Assembly: GCF_003332825.1 (NCBI RefSeq)
Contig: NZ_QIRF01000005.1
Span: 200,647 to 264,646 of the forward strand
Origin: Dyella sp. C9
GTDB lineage: Bacteria; Pseudomonadota; Gammaproteobacteria; Xanthomonadales; Rhodanobacteraceae
Length of the DNA stretch: 64,000 nucleotides
Reading direction: 5' to 3'
In this document: in pieces, positions 18,801 to 28,719 of the stretch
Position numbering within the stretch: the first letter of the stretch is position 1
Layout: every line of letters begins with the position of its first letter
The notes under the pieces: generated by a model
Database searches by the model: none
What the model saw: only the letters and a program-made list of their open reading frames with translations
Told to the model about the DNA's origin: nothing
Program-made: the position numbers and the translations under genes

Positions 18801-21800
18801 GCACGTCGATCTCCAACTACACATTCCAGACCACCATCTCCAGCCCGAGCGGCATCATCGATCCGGCCCCGCTGCTGGTGAACATCGTCAACAATCCCAC
18901 TAAACAGTACGACGGCGACAACACCGCTTTCCTCACGTCGAGCAACTACGCGGTCGTGGGCGTGGTGCCGGGCGAAACAGTGAACCTGAGCCCCGTACCC
19001 GCCACGGGCGAGTACGCGACGCCCAACGTGGGCTTCCAGGGCGTCACGGCGTCGCTGGACTCGACGGACTTCTCGGCCGGCGCGGGCACCCTGCTGTCCA
19101 ACTATGTGCTGCCGAGCACCGCCATCGGCCTCGGCACCATCGTGCCCAAGCCGATCAGCGCCGGCCTCAATGCCGACATCATCAACAACCCGTCCAAGAC
19201 CTATGACGGCACCACCGTCGCCACCATCGCGCCAAACGATTTCACCCTGAGCGGCTTCGTGGGTACCGACAGCGCCGTGGTGTCGCAAACCATCACCGGT
19301 CAGTACGCCAGCAAGAACGCCGGCACCCAGCCGGTGTCGGCCACGTTGACCATGGCGGACCTCACCGCCGGGCCCGGCACCGACCTCAACAACTACACAT
19401 TCCCCGTCAACGCCTATGGCACGGGCACGATCATCCCGGCCACGCTCATCGTCGACATCATCAACAACCCGACCAAGGTCTATAACGGCGACAACACGGC
19501 ACGGCTGGGAAGCTCCAACTTCCAGATCGAGGGTTTCGTGAGTGGCGAGGGCGCGACGATCACGCCGAGCACGCAATTCAACTACTCCAGTGCGAACGCC
19601 GGCAACTGGCTCGTCTCCGGTCCATTGGTACCAAGCAACTACACCGCCAACGCCGGCACCCTGCTCACCAACTACACCCTGGCCACCATGGCCTCCGGAA
19701 TGGGCACGATCACCCAGGCGCCGCTGTACATCATCAATGCCTACGCCACCAACAAGGTCTACGACACCACCACGGCCGACACGCTGGATGTGAGCACGGC
19801 CACATTGGCCGGCCTGGTGGGTACCGATGTCGGCGACGTCACGCTCAACACCTCCACCACCGGCACCTTTGCCAGCGCGAACGTGGGCACCGGCATCGCG
19901 GTCACCGCGAGCGGGTTCAGCATCTCAGGCAGCGCGGCCGGCAACTATGCACTGCAGCCGATCGCGGGACTGTCAGCCAATATCACGCCCGCACCGCTCT
20001 ACGTGGTCGGGGCGGTGGCGAACAACAAGGTCTACGACGGCACCACGCTCGCCACGATCAATGCCACGGGTGCCACGCTCTCGGGCGTGCTTGGAACCGA
20101 CCAGGTCTCGCTGCTGGCGGCTCAGTCCACCGGGTCGTTCATCACTGCCAATGTCGGCAACAACCTGCTGGTACGCACCAGCGGATTCACGCTTGCCGGC
20201 GCGCAGCTGGGCAACTACACCCTGGTCCAGCCCTCGGGCCTGACCGCCAACATCACCCCGGCACCGCTGACGGTGGAGATCACCGGCAACCCGATCAAAC
20301 AGTACGACGGCACCACCTCGGTCACGCTCAGTCCGTCCGATTACACCATTACCGGCTTCGTCGGCAGCCAGAGCGCCACCGTCACGCAGGCTGCATCCAG
20401 CAATTACCTGTCCCCCAATGTCGGCACCAACATCGGCCTGCAGGCGACGCTGGAGATCTCCGACTATGTGGCTGGCTCGGGGACGATCCTTTCCAATTAC
20501 CAGCTGCCGCAGCTGGTCACAGGCGTCCACGGCGAGATCACGCCTGCGGTCATCAACCTCACCGGTACCCGTGTGTATGACGCGACGACGGGTGCCGATG
20601 CCAGCATCTTCGCCAATGGCGAACTCGTCGACGGCGTCAACGGCGAGACCCTCACCCTGAGCGGCTCGGGCGTATTGACCAGCAAGAACGTCGGCTTCCA
20701 GGTGCCCTTCGCCAACCTTGGCACGCTGGCTCTTTCCAATGGCACCGGACTGGCCAGCAACTACACGCTGACCGGTGGCACCGACTGGGTCACCATCACC
20801 CCGGCCGTACTCACCGTGCTCAATACCACGGCAGCCAACAAGGTCTACGACGGCACCACCACTGCAGCCTTGTCCAACGCTCTGCTGTTTGGCGTGATAG
20901 GCAGCGACGACGTCGTGCTTGGCAACGACACCACCGGCAACTTCAACAACAAGAACGTCGGCACCGACAAGCCGGTGTCCACCAGCATGACCATCTCGGG
21001 CACCGATGCGGGCAATTACACGCTGGTGCAGCCCACGGGCATCACGGCCGACATCACCGCGCTTGGCATCACGGTTTATGCCCAGGGCATCAACAAGGTC
21101 TACGACGGCACCACTACGGCCAACGTGACCATGAGCAGCCCGGGCGTGGTGGCGGGCGACAACATCACCTTTACCGACACCTCGGCCAATTTCACGCAGG
21201 CCGATGTCGGCAACAACATCACCATCAACGTGCTCGGCATCGGCGCCACCGGCGCGGACGCGGGCAACTACACGCTGCTCAACTCGACTGCGCAGACGGC
21301 GGCCAACATTACGCCGTTCATCCTCAACCTCACCGGTAGCCGCGTTTACGACACCACGGCCGACGCCGACGCCACGCTGTTCGGCAACGACGGCGTACTC
21401 AGCGGGGCCAATGGCGAAACCCTGACGCTTTCCGGCACCGGCCTACTGGTGGACAAGAACGTAGGCAACCAGAAGCCCTTTGCCACCGACGGCCTGGACG
21501 GCTTCACGCTCACCGCCAACGGCACCGCCAAGGTCACCAACTACAGTCTGGCCGGTGGCACCGACTGGGTCACCATCACGCCGGCCACCCTGACCGTCGC
21601 CGACACCATTGCCGACAGCAAGGTCTACGACGGCACTACCACGGCCACCCTGCACAACTCGGTGCTGGAAGGCGTGCTCGGCAGTGACCAGGTCACCCTG
21701 GCCAACGACCAGTACGGTCAGTTCAACGACAAGAATGTCGGTACCGACAAGCCGGTCACCACCAGCATGACCCTGAGCGGCACGGATTCCGGCAACTACG

Positions 21801-24800
21801 TGCTGGTGCAGCCCACGGGCATCGTGGCGGACATCTACGCGCTGGGCATCACCGTCGATGCCAGCGGCATCAACAAGGTCTACGACGCCACCACCAATGC
21901 CACGGTCAATCTGAACAGCCCCGGCGTGGTGGCGGGCGACGACATCAGCTTCACCAGCACCTCGGCCAATTTCACGCAGTCGAACGTCGGCAATGGCATC
22001 ACGGTGAACGTTGCCGGCATCAGCGCCACGGGCACCGATGCGTCCAACTACACGCTGCTCAACACCACGGCCTCGACCACGGCCGACATCACGCCGTATG
22101 TGCTCAACCTGCAGGGCAGCCGTGTATACGACGCACTCGCCGACGCCGATGCCAGCCTGTTCGGCAGCAACGGCACGCTGACCGGGGTCGCCGGCCAGAC
22201 GCTGACGCTGTCGGGCACGGGAGAGCTGGCCGACAAAAACGTGGGCACTCAGAAGCCCTTCGCCAGCAATGGCCTGAGCGGCTTTACGCTGACAGGCATC
22301 GATGGCGCCCTGGCCAGCAACTACACCCTGGTCGGTGGCACCGATTGGGTAACCGTGACGCCGGCAACGCTCACCGTCATCGATACCACGGTGGACACCA
22401 AGGTCTATGACGCCACCACGGCAGCGACCCTCAGCGGTGCCACGCTTTCGGGCATCCTGCAGTCGGATGCGGTGACGCTGGGCAACGACACCAGCGGCAC
22501 CTTCAGCGACAAGAATGCGGGCACCGGCAAGGCAGTGACGGCCGCCACGATGACCATCAGCGGCACCGATGCCGGCAACTACGTGCTGGTGCAACCCACC
22601 GGCCTGACCGGCACGATCACGCAGCGGCCCATCACAGTGGACGCCACCGGACAGAACAAGGTCTACGACGGCACCACCGCCGCCACGGTAACCCTGGCCA
22701 GCACCGGCATCCTCAGCGGCGACAGCGTGAGCTTCAACTACGGCTCGGCCAGCTTCACCAGCCCCAATGTGGGCACGGCCGTCCCGATCAACGTCAGCGG
22801 CATCACCGGCAGTGGCACCGACGCCGGCAACTACAGCTTCAACAACACGGCCACCGCCAATGCCAACATCACACCCGCCGTGCTCAACCTGACCGGCGTG
22901 CGCGTGTATGACGGCAGTACCAGTGCCATCGCCAGCCTCTTTGGCAACAACGGCGTCATCAACGGCGTCGATGGCGAGACCCTGACGCTCAGCGGCACCG
23001 GCACGCTTTCGTCCAAGGACGTAGGCAACCAGATCCCCTTCGCCACCGGTGGCCTCACCGGCTTCTCGCTGCAAGGCAACGGCACCGCGCTGGCCAGCAA
23101 CTACACGTTGGCCGGCGGCATCGACTGGGTGACGATCACGCCGCTGGCAATCACCGTGACCGCCACCGGCCAGAACAAGATGTACGACGGGACCACGGCC
23201 GCAACGGTCAACCTGGCCAGCAGCGGCGTGCTGGGCGGCGACAGCCTGACTTTCAGCTACGGCTCGGCGAACTTCACCGATCCCAACGTCGGCACGAGCG
23301 TTCCGATCAATGTCTCCGGCATCAGCGTAAGCGGCACCGATGCTGGCGACTACACCGTCAACACCACGACCACCACCAGCGCGAACATCACCCCGTACAT
23401 CCTCAACCTGCACGGCTATCGCGTGTACGACGGCACCACCGATGCCGATGCCAGCCTGTTCGGCAACGATGGCGTGCTCACCGGCGTCAACGGCGAGACA
23501 CTCACGCTTACCGGCGTTGGTACGCTGGCGAGCAAGAATGCAGGACTGGCGCGTCCGTTTGCCTACGATGGCCTCAATGGCTTCACCCTTACCGGCGACG
23601 GCTCGGCGTTGGCCAGCAACTACACCTTCATCGGCGGCACCGCCTGGGTGACCATCACCCGCAAGACGCTCACCGTCGACGCCATTGGCCAGGACAAGGT
23701 CTACGACGGCACCACGGCCGCCACGGTGGACCTCGATGTGAGCGGCGTCGTTCCTGGCGACAACGCCACGTTTTATTACGGCAGCGCTACCTTCGCCAAC
23801 CCGAACGTGGGTGCCAACATCCCCATCAGCGTCACCGGCATCAGCGGCAACGGTACCGATATCGGCAACTACACGTTCGCCGGCACGGCGAGCACCAGCG
23901 CCAACATCACCGCCTACATCCTCAACCTGACCGGCACGCGCGTGTACGACGGCACCACCCAGGCCGCTGCCGGCCTGTTCGGCAACGCTGGCGTGCTGAC
24001 CGGCGTGAACGGCGAGACGCTTACGCTCAGTGGCACTGGCACGCTGTCCACCAAGAACGTTGGCAACGAACAGCCGTTCGCCTCCGGCGGCCTCGACGGA
24101 TACACCCTCACCGGCGACGGCTCGGCCCTGGCCAGCAACTACACGCTGGCGGGCGGCATCGACTGGGTGACCATCACACCGCTGGCCATCACGCTGACCG
24201 CCACCGGGCAGAACAAGGTCTACGACGGCACTACCGAGGCGCGGGTGACGCTGGGCGAGACCGGCGTGCTTGCCGGCGACGACGTGAGCTTCAATTTTGC
24301 CGCCGCCAACTTCACCAACCCCAACGTCGGCAACGGCATACCGATCCTGGTCACCGGCATCACCGGAAGCGGCGCGGATGCGGGCAACTACAGCTTCGTC
24401 AACGCGATGAGCACCAGCGCCAACATCACGCCGGCCATCCTCAACCTGACCGGCATCCGGCCCTACGACGGCACCACCAACGCCAGTGCCATCCTGTTCG
24501 GCAACAACGGCGTCATCCAGGGTGTCGACGGACAGACCCTGACCTTGAGCGGCACGGGCACCCTGTCTTCCAAGAACGCCGGCAGCGAAGTGCCATTCGC
24601 CACCAACGGCCTCAGCGGCTTCACGCTTACCGGCAATGGCGGCGCAAGCGCCAGCAACTATACGCTGGCCGGCGGCATCGACTGGGTAACCATCACCCCA
24701 CTGGCGTTGACCTTGAGCGCGACCGTACAGGACAAGACCTACGACACCAGCACCGCAGCCACCGTGGGCGGGCTGACAGTCACCGGCCTGCTCCCCGGCG

Positions 24801-26248
24801 ACAGTGCCAGCTTCACTTATGGCGCTGCCAACTTTGTGACACCCAACGCCGGCGACAACATACCCGTACTGGTGACGTCCATCGTCGGCAACGGTTCGGA
24901 TATCGGCAACTACACCTACAGCCCCACCGCGATACTCAGGGGCAACATCCTTCCGGTGATACTGAGCCTCACCGGCACGCGCACCTACGACGGTGCTACC
25001 GACGCGGCGGCCAACCTGTTCGGCACCCAGGGCCTGCTGACCGGCATCGACGGCCAGACGCTGACCCTCGGCGGAAGCGGCACCCTGGCGACGAAGAACG
25101 TGGGGCAGCAACAACCCTTTGCATCGGGCGGGCTCTCCGGCTTCACGCTCGCTGGCAACGGCAGCACGCTGGCCAGCAATTACACGCTGGGTGGCGGCAT
25201 CGACTGGGTCACCATCACGCCATTGGCCATCACCATCAGCGCTACCGGCCAGAACAAGACCTACGACGGCAACACCTCCGCCACGGTAAACTTGGCATCG
25301 TCGGGCATCGTCCCGGGTGACCAGATCACGCTCAGCGACCAGTCGGCTCAGTTCAGCAGCCCCAACGCCGGCAACAACATTCCCATCGCGGTCAGCGGCA
25401 TCACTGCCAGCGGTGCGGATGCCGGCAACTACACCTTCAACAACGCGGCAAGCACGCAGGCCAACATCACGCCGGTCGTGCTCAATCTCACCGGCATACG
25501 CGTCTATGACGCCACCACCAATGCGGCGGCCAGCCTGTTTGGCAACAGCGGCGTGTTGCAGGGCGTGAATGGCGAAACGCTCACGCTCAGCGGGCTTGGC
25601 ATGCTGTCCACCAAGGACGTCGGCACCGACCAGCCCTTTGCGGCCGGCGGCCTCAATGGCTACATCCTTACCGGCAACGGCACGGCGCTGGCCAGCAACT
25701 ATACGCTCGCCGGCGGCTATGACTGGGTGACCATCACGCCCGCCACGCTCACCGTGACGGGCACCACGACCAGCAACCGGCCCTATGACGGCACCACCGT
25801 CGACAACCTGAGCGGCTCCACACTTGCCGGCGTGCTGGGCACCGACAGCGTGACGCTGGGGAACGACACTACGGGCAACTTCAACGATCCCAATGTGGGC
25901 AACGACAAGCCGGTCAACACCAGCATGACCATCAGCGGAGCCGACGCCGGCAACTATGTACTGGTGCAGCCCACCGACCTCACGGCCGACATCACGGCCC
26001 CGATCACGCCAACACCGTTTGTTCCCACAGGCCTGCTTGCCAGCACGCAGAACCTGTTGAGCCCGTCCGACGTGGCCACGCCTTACGGCACCGCAGACCC
26101 AAATGCCCAGGGTGGCTACACCGGCAACCAGAAGCAGGAGGCGGACCATCCGCTTGAACGCAACCGCAGTCGATCGGACTTCCCATCCAGGCTCCCGGTC
26201 AGCGTGGTCGATGGCGGTGTGAGGCTGCCTGCGAATGCCATGCCGTGA
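15872..26248 (+). CDS. Giant TpsA exoprotein (filamentous haemagglutinin-like) with YDG repeats
   Basis: The 3458-residue secreted protein has an extended signal peptide (MNHIYRLCWN then LLALSLLAASLLVVTG, cleavage near AYA/GTNP at residue 59). Next comes a TPS secretion domain (about 60-330) with the NPSGILFG motif recognised by TpsB. From about residue 530 to 3370 there are 32 YDG/MBG-type modules, each around K-V-Y-D-G-T-T; the rest is small, beta-rich and essentially Cys-free. A short Pro-rich and charged tail ends it, with no anchor domain, so it is probably released or held by TpsB. Expected role: adhesion or biofilm. The partner TpsB gene follows at once. Confidence 0.93.
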   Translation: MNHIYRLCWNRSIGQWVVASELASAWSAGVTRTRTKTHKRLLALSLLAASLLVVTGAYAGTNPSGGQITDGVGRIQQSGDTTTIQQSSPTLQLNWQSFNLSQDATVDFLQPSASAIAVNRILSTTPSDIYGRLNANGQVWLINPSGILFGPSAQVNVGGIVASTLDVAANGLGGNSVSFSGPGKGSIVNQGAITAANGGYAALLANQVSNQGAISAHLGTVALAGGSAVTLTFDNAQLVHVQVAASTLNNLAENRQLLVADGGHVIMTAGAQNTLLASAVNNTGKIRAQTVENHDGTITLLGGMQAGVVNVAGTLDASAPNGGDGGSIETSAAQFHLAADAQVTAAAPHGRAGSWLVDPTDLTIDPAAATAISSTLQGGTSVIEQTTADGTTGDGVQSPGAGDINVNAPISWTNAAANLTLEALNAINVNAAINGAGAVTMQANGANLTIASGASIVGGAGVILTTSANFVNNAGSAAVSTGTSSPWLIYSTNPTLNTTGGLTPDFIQYNTTYPDQPVASGNGFLYTLAPVVNYTGLTGTVSKVYDGTTVANLTGANLLVTGLVNGDKITAATGSYATANAGTQIVVNSPTSVAQVTFMDSTGTIPVYGYRATGTPSSSAIGTITPAPLTATIINNPTKTYDGSAAASLTSINYSFTGFVLGQGATVNQASSVNYSTATAGTDIPITATFTSTNFVANSGTLLSNYTLPASATGPGTINPAPVQISGLLANDKVYDGTTAATLNTSDAALYGVISGDVGQVGLSSTSAVGNFTTPNVGTDISVIPSGFVLTGAKAVDYQIIVPLYLTADITPKQLTITGVTANNKVYDATTVASLNLGDASISGVIPSDAGNVTLSTTGATGNFSQSDVGNNLRVSASGMTLGGSAAGNYTLAALAGVTADITPAPLTITLLKDPEKVYDGSVTAVLDDTYFTVTGFVDGQSATLTQGNVVYATPNAGTGIPVTATLAPSDFTPAAGTSISNYTFQTTISSPSGIIDPAPLLVNIVNNPTKQYDGDNTAFLTSSNYAVVGVVPGETVNLSPVPATGEYATPNVGFQGVTASLDSTDFSAGAGTLLSNYVLPSTAIGLGTIVPKPISAGLNADIINNPSKTYDGTTVATIAPNDFTLSGFVGTDSAVVSQTITGQYASKNAGTQPVSATLTMADLTAGPGTDLNNYTFPVNAYGTGTIIPATLIVDIINNPTKVYNGDNTARLGSSNFQIEGFVSGEGATITPSTQFNYSSANAGNWLVSGPLVPSNYTANAGTLLTNYTLATMASGMGTITQAPLYIINAYATNKVYDTTTADTLDVSTATLAGLVGTDVGDVTLNTSTTGTFASANVGTGIAVTASGFSISGSAAGNYALQPIAGLSANITPAPLYVVGAVANNKVYDGTTLATINATGATLSGVLGTDQVSLLAAQSTGSFITANVGNNLLVRTSGFTLAGAQLGNYTLVQPSGLTANITPAPLTVEITGNPIKQYDGTTSVTLSPSDYTITGFVGSQSATVTQAASSNYLSPNVGTNIGLQATLEISDYVAGSGTILSNYQLPQLVTGVHGEITPAVINLTGTRVYDATTGADASIFANGELVDGVNGETLTLSGSGVLTSKNVGFQVPFANLGTLALSNGTGLASNYTLTGGTDWVTITPAVLTVLNTTAANKVYDGTTTAALSNALLFGVIGSDDVVLGNDTTGNFNNKNVGTDKPVSTSMTISGTDAGNYTLVQPTGITADITALGITVYAQGINKVYDGTTTANVTMSSPGVVAGDNITFTDTSANFTQADVGNNITINVLGIGATGADAGNYTLLNSTAQTAANITPFILNLTGSRVYDTTADADATLFGNDGVLSGANGETLTLSGTGLLVDKNVGNQKPFATDGLDGFTLTANGTAKVTNYSLAGGTDWVTITPATLTVADTIADSKVYDGTTTATLHNSVLEGVLGSDQVTLANDQYGQFNDKNVGTDKPVTTSMTLSGTDSGNYVLVQPTGIVADIYALGITVDASGINKVYDATTNATVNLNSPGVVAGDDISFTSTSANFTQSNVGNGITVNVAGISATGTDASNYTLLNTTASTTADITPYVLNLQGSRVYDALADADASLFGSNGTLTGVAGQTLTLSGTGELADKNVGTQKPFASNGLSGFTLTGIDGALASNYTLVGGTDWVTVTPATLTVIDTTVDTKVYDATTAATLSGATLSGILQSDAVTLGNDTSGTFSDKNAGTGKAVTAATMTISGTDAGNYVLVQPTGLTGTITQRPITVDATGQNKVYDGTTAATVTLASTGILSGDSVSFNYGSASFTSPNVGTAVPINVSGITGSGTDAGNYSFNNTATANANITPAVLNLTGVRVYDGSTSAIASLFGNNGVINGVDGETLTLSGTGTLSSKDVGNQIPFATGGLTGFSLQGNGTALASNYTLAGGIDWVTITPLAITVTATGQNKMYDGTTAATVNLASSGVLGGDSLTFSYGSANFTDPNVGTSVPINVSGISVSGTDAGDYTVNTTTTTSANITPYILNLHGYRVYDGTTDADASLFGNDGVLTGVNGETLTLTGVGTLASKNAGLARPFAYDGLNGFTLTGDGSALASNYTFIGGTAWVTITRKTLTVDAIGQDKVYDGTTAATVDLDVSGVVPGDNATFYYGSATFANPNVGANIPISVTGISGNGTDIGNYTFAGTASTSANITAYILNLTGTRVYDGTTQAAAGLFGNAGVLTGVNGETLTLSGTGTLSTKNVGNEQPFASGGLDGYTLTGDGSALASNYTLAGGIDWVTITPLAITLTATGQNKVYDGTTEARVTLGETGVLAGDDVSFNFAAANFTNPNVGNGIPILVTGITGSGADAGNYSFVNAMSTSANITPAILNLTGIRPYDGTTNASAILFGNNGVIQGVDGQTLTLSGTGTLSSKNAGSEVPFATNGLSGFTLTGNGGASASNYTLAGGIDWVTITPLALTLSATVQDKTYDTSTAATVGGLTVTGLLPGDSASFTYGAANFVTPNAGDNIPVLVTSIVGNGSDIGNYTYSPTAILRGNILPVILSLTGTRTYDGATDAAANLFGTQGLLTGIDGQTLTLGGSGTLATKNVGQQQPFASGGLSGFTLAGNGSTLASNYTLGGGIDWVTITPLAITISATGQNKTYDGNTSATVNLASSGIVPGDQITLSDQSAQFSSPNAGNNIPIAVSGITASGADAGNYTFNNAASTQANITPVVLNLTGIRVYDATTNAAASLFGNSGVLQGVNGETLTLSGLGMLSTKDVGTDQPFAAGGLNGYILTGNGTALASNYTLAGGYDWVTITPATLTVTGTTTSNRPYDGTTVDNLSGSTLAGVLGTDSVTLGNDTTGNFNDPNVGNDKPVNTSMTISGADAGNYVLVQPTDLTADITAPITPTPFVPTGLLASTQNLLSPSDVATPYGTADPNAQGGYTGNQKQEADHPLERNRSRSDFPSRLPVSVVDGGVRLPANAMP
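17461..25990 (+). repeat. YDG-module repeat array within TpsA
   Basis: I count 32 modules by their KxYDG-like motif. From about module 12 a second type appears, with a Phe after the YDG segment (RVYDGTTxAxAxLFG), the signature NGETLTLSGTGTL and ending in GGIDWVTITP. From module 20 the two types strictly alternate, giving a super-repeat of about 520 bp (roughly 173 residues). Type-two YDG codons lie near 22900, 23420, 23940, 24460, 24985 and 25505. Confidence 0.85.
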
Positions 26249-26307
26249 CGGACCCGCTGGAACATGCCGTGCCACATAACAACAACCGATAGCCAAGGCT
26301 TGTGCTT

Positions 26308-28011
26308 ATGACCCCGATGCGTCGCAACGCTGTCCGGATAGCTCCCCTGTGCGTGGCCCTGTCGCTGGCGATGGGCGCTGGCGCGGCCCACGCGCAGGTG
26401 CGGACGCCACCCAACAGCGGCCAGATCCTGCAGGAAGTACCCAAGCCGAGCACGCAGCCGCCGCCCTCCAACCTCGGGCTCACCGTGGAGCCACAGCAGA
26501 AGCAGAACCAGGCGGACAACACCACGACGTTCCTGGTGCGCACGATCCAGATCACCGGCAATACCGAACTGCCCACCGACATGCTTCACGCGCTGGTGGC
26601 CGACGGCGAGGGCAAAAACCTCACGCTACGCGATCTCAACGCGCTGGCCGACCGGATCAGCGACGCCTATCACAAGCGCGGCTACCCTCTGGCCACCGCC
26701 TACGTGCCGGCGCAGACCATCAAGGATGGCGTGGTACGCATCGACGTGGCCGAGGCGCGCTACGGCAACGTGACGGTGAACAACCGCAGCACGGTCAGCA
26801 ACAGCCTGCTTGGCAGCACGATTTCCCCGCTGCAGTCGGGCCAGCCCGTCACCGAGTATTCGCTGGAGCGATCGCTGTTGTTGATGTCGGATATTCCCGG
26901 CGCAACGGTCAATTCCACGCTGCGTCCGGGCGAGGCCGTGGGTACGTCCGACCTTGCGGTCGACGTGACGCCGCAGCCTCGCTACACCGGTGAAATCGGT
27001 CTCGACAACTATGGCAACACGTATACCGACCCCGTGCGCGCCGATGGCGATTTCAGCGTCAACGGGCTGTTCCATCACGGCGACGTGTTTACCGTCAGTG
27101 GCGTGACCTCGGGCAGCGGCATGAAATACGGGCGGGTGGATTACCGCTTCCTGCTCAACGGATGGGGAACCACGGTGGGCGCTACCGTCTCAGGCCTCGA
27201 CTACAAATTGAAGGACGACCTGTCCGACCTCGATGCCCACGGCACGGCGACTGTCCGAGGGGCGACGCTGGCGCAGCCGATCATCCGCAATACGCGGGGC
27301 AACCTGTACCTGCAGGTGGAGTACGACCATCGCCGGCTCTACGACGACATCGACATCATCGACCTGGAAAACCATCGCCACAGCAACAGCTGGACCGCCA
27401 CCCTTGCCGGCGACCAGCTGGACTCGACCGGCATCACCAACGCACGCGTGTCGGCCACCTATGGCCACCTGTACCTGGACAATTTCCAGACCGAACTCAT
27501 CGACTACCTGGGCGCGCAAACCGCGGGCAGCTATACCAAAATCACCTATTCGATCTCGCGGCTGCAGCAACTCAACCCCACCAACGCGTTCTACCTGGGT
27601 TTCCTGGGGCAGCACGCCAACAAGAACCTCGACTCGTCCGAGCAGTTCTACCTGGGGGGCCCCGACAGCGTGCGCGGCTATGAGGTCAGCGTGCTCGCAG
27701 GGGCTGAAGGCAACCTCGCAACCATCGAATACCGCCATGACACCAGCATCGCGCTGTTCCCCGGCAGATGGCAGTTCTCGGTGTTTGCTGACAGTGGCCG
27801 CATCCAGCCCTACAAGAACGACTTCCTCGCCGGCCCCAACAGCGCACGCCTGAACAGCGTGGGCGTGGGCTTCCACTGGAGCGGCGCCGGCGGATGGATC
27901 GTGGCGTCCAACGTGGGCGTGCCCATCGGCAACACACCTCAGCTGCTGGGCAGCACCGCCTCGCCCGCGTTTGCACGCTTCTGGTTCGAGGTGCGCAAGG
28001 GCTTCTACTAG
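26308..28011 (+). CDS. TpsB outer-membrane transporter (ShlB/FhaC/HecB family)
   Basis: About 567 residues. After a signal peptide (cleavage near AHA/QVR) there is a Pro/Gln-rich linker, a POTRA_2 domain (LVRTIQITGNTELPTDML..), a second POTRA, then a 16-strand barrel ending RFWFEVRKGFY. The L6 loop signature reads GGPDSVRGYEVSVLAG, matching the conserved VRGY motif needed for secretion. It exports the upstream TpsA across the outer membrane. The ATG at 26308 is preferred over GTG at 26302, with AAGG nine bases upstream. The 59-nt gap to TpsA indicates one operon. Confidence 0.95.
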   Translation: MTPMRRNAVRIAPLCVALSLAMGAGAAHAQVRTPPNSGQILQEVPKPSTQPPPSNLGLTVEPQQKQNQADNTTTFLVRTIQITGNTELPTDMLHALVADGEGKNLTLRDLNALADRISDAYHKRGYPLATAYVPAQTIKDGVVRIDVAEARYGNVTVNNRSTVSNSLLGSTISPLQSGQPVTEYSLERSLLLMSDIPGATVNSTLRPGEAVGTSDLAVDVTPQPRYTGEIGLDNYGNTYTDPVRADGDFSVNGLFHHGDVFTVSGVTSGSGMKYGRVDYRFLLNGWGTTVGATVSGLDYKLKDDLSDLDAHGTATVRGATLAQPIIRNTRGNLYLQVEYDHRRLYDDIDIIDLENHRHSNSWTATLAGDQLDSTGITNARVSATYGHLYLDNFQTELIDYLGAQTAGSYTKITYSISRLQQLNPTNAFYLGFLGQHANKNLDSSEQFYLGGPDSVRGYEVSVLAGAEGNLATIEYRHDTSIALFPGRWQFSVFADSGRIQPYKNDFLAGPNSARLNSVGVGFHWSGAGGWIVASNVGVPIGNTPQLLGSTASPAFARFWFEVRKGFY

Positions 28012-28021
28012 CCCCTCCGGG

Positions 28022-28042
28022 GCGCCGCGCGACTCGCGGCGC
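28022..28042 (+). terminator. Hairpin between tpsB and the small exported gene
   Basis: Perfect 8-bp stem GCGCCGCG / CGCGGCGC with a 5-nt loop, 11 nt after the tpsB stop. With no T-run it may attenuate rather than fully end transcription, since a same-strand gene follows 104 nt later. Confidence 0.45.
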
Positions 28043-28145
28043 AGCTGTCGTCCATTCAAGAGCGGACCGTTCCTGCCGATGCAGTTCGGTAGGGGTGGCG
28101 TGGGCCGCACAGGCCGCGCCACCCGCACCCTTGGTCGAGGACGGT

Positions 28146-28634
28146 ATGACAGTAGCCTTACGCACCGCAGCTTTGTTGATCTGGCTCGGCATCCCGGTGT
28201 TCGGGTATGCGGCTGAGCTGACGGTTCTCCCCCCTGCCGATGGCGGGGCCATTCCGGCTGATGCGGCATCGGCTGTGCGTTGCGACTTGCACAGCCCGGC
28301 CTTCAGCCGATGCCTCGCCAGCGCTGGCCCTTATGCCGTGCGCCGCGATCCGGTCAGGCCGCAGGCCGTGGCCGCGGTGAGGGTCACCGTGCGCAACCAG
28401 CTCACCGGCGCCGTCGACGATGCCACCGTGCTCGCGGCGAACGGCCGCGAGATCAGCGACACGGTGGGCAACCTTCGTTTCGCACTGACCGTGCAAACCG
28501 CCCCGACGGGTGACCTCACGCTGCAGTTCCGCTACGACGACGGCCACGGGGGCAGCGCCTCGGAGGCCTTAACCGACGCCGAGCCCCATGTACTGTCGCT
28601 GGAGCACGCCACGGTGACGGTGGCGCGGCTGTAA
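28146..28634 (+). CDS. Small exported hypothetical protein linked to the TpsA/TpsB locus
   Basis: The 162-residue product has a signal peptide (ALLIWLGIPVFGYAAE). The mature part is about 140 residues with two Cys ten residues apart (CDLHSPAFSRC) that could form a disulfide. The C-terminal half is beta-rich (VRVTVRNQLTGAVDDATV..LTLQFRYDDG). I recognise no family. Start chosen at 28146, with GAGG just upstream; the frame extends back into tpsB but without export signal. Same strand and proximity suggest a secretion accessory or surface cofactor of the TpsA system. This is inference only. Confidence 0.7.
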   Translation: MTVALRTAALLIWLGIPVFGYAAELTVLPPADGGAIPADAASAVRCDLHSPAFSRCLASAGPYAVRRDPVRPQAVAAVRVTVRNQLTGAVDDATVLAANGREISDTVGNLRFALTVQTAPTGDLTLQFRYDDGHGGSASEALTDAEPHVLSLEHATVTVARL

Positions 28635-28719
28635 TTCCGCCGTTCGCTCTTGCTGGCGGCGATTCCGTTGTCCACAACGCGGCGGACCGCGGGCTCACGG
28701 ATCACGCATCGCCGATGCC

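Noticed and set aside
17461..25990. Regular repeats in TpsA considered as a CRISPR or satellite array
   Set aside because: Repeats are in frame, long, diverged and coding; there are no short identical repeats with unique spacers and no cas genes.
21443..26296. Very long open frame (1617 codons) antisense to TpsA
   Set aside because: The repeats are codon-biased and GC-rich, so the opposite strand lacks stops by composition. It has no family motifs and no sensible start.
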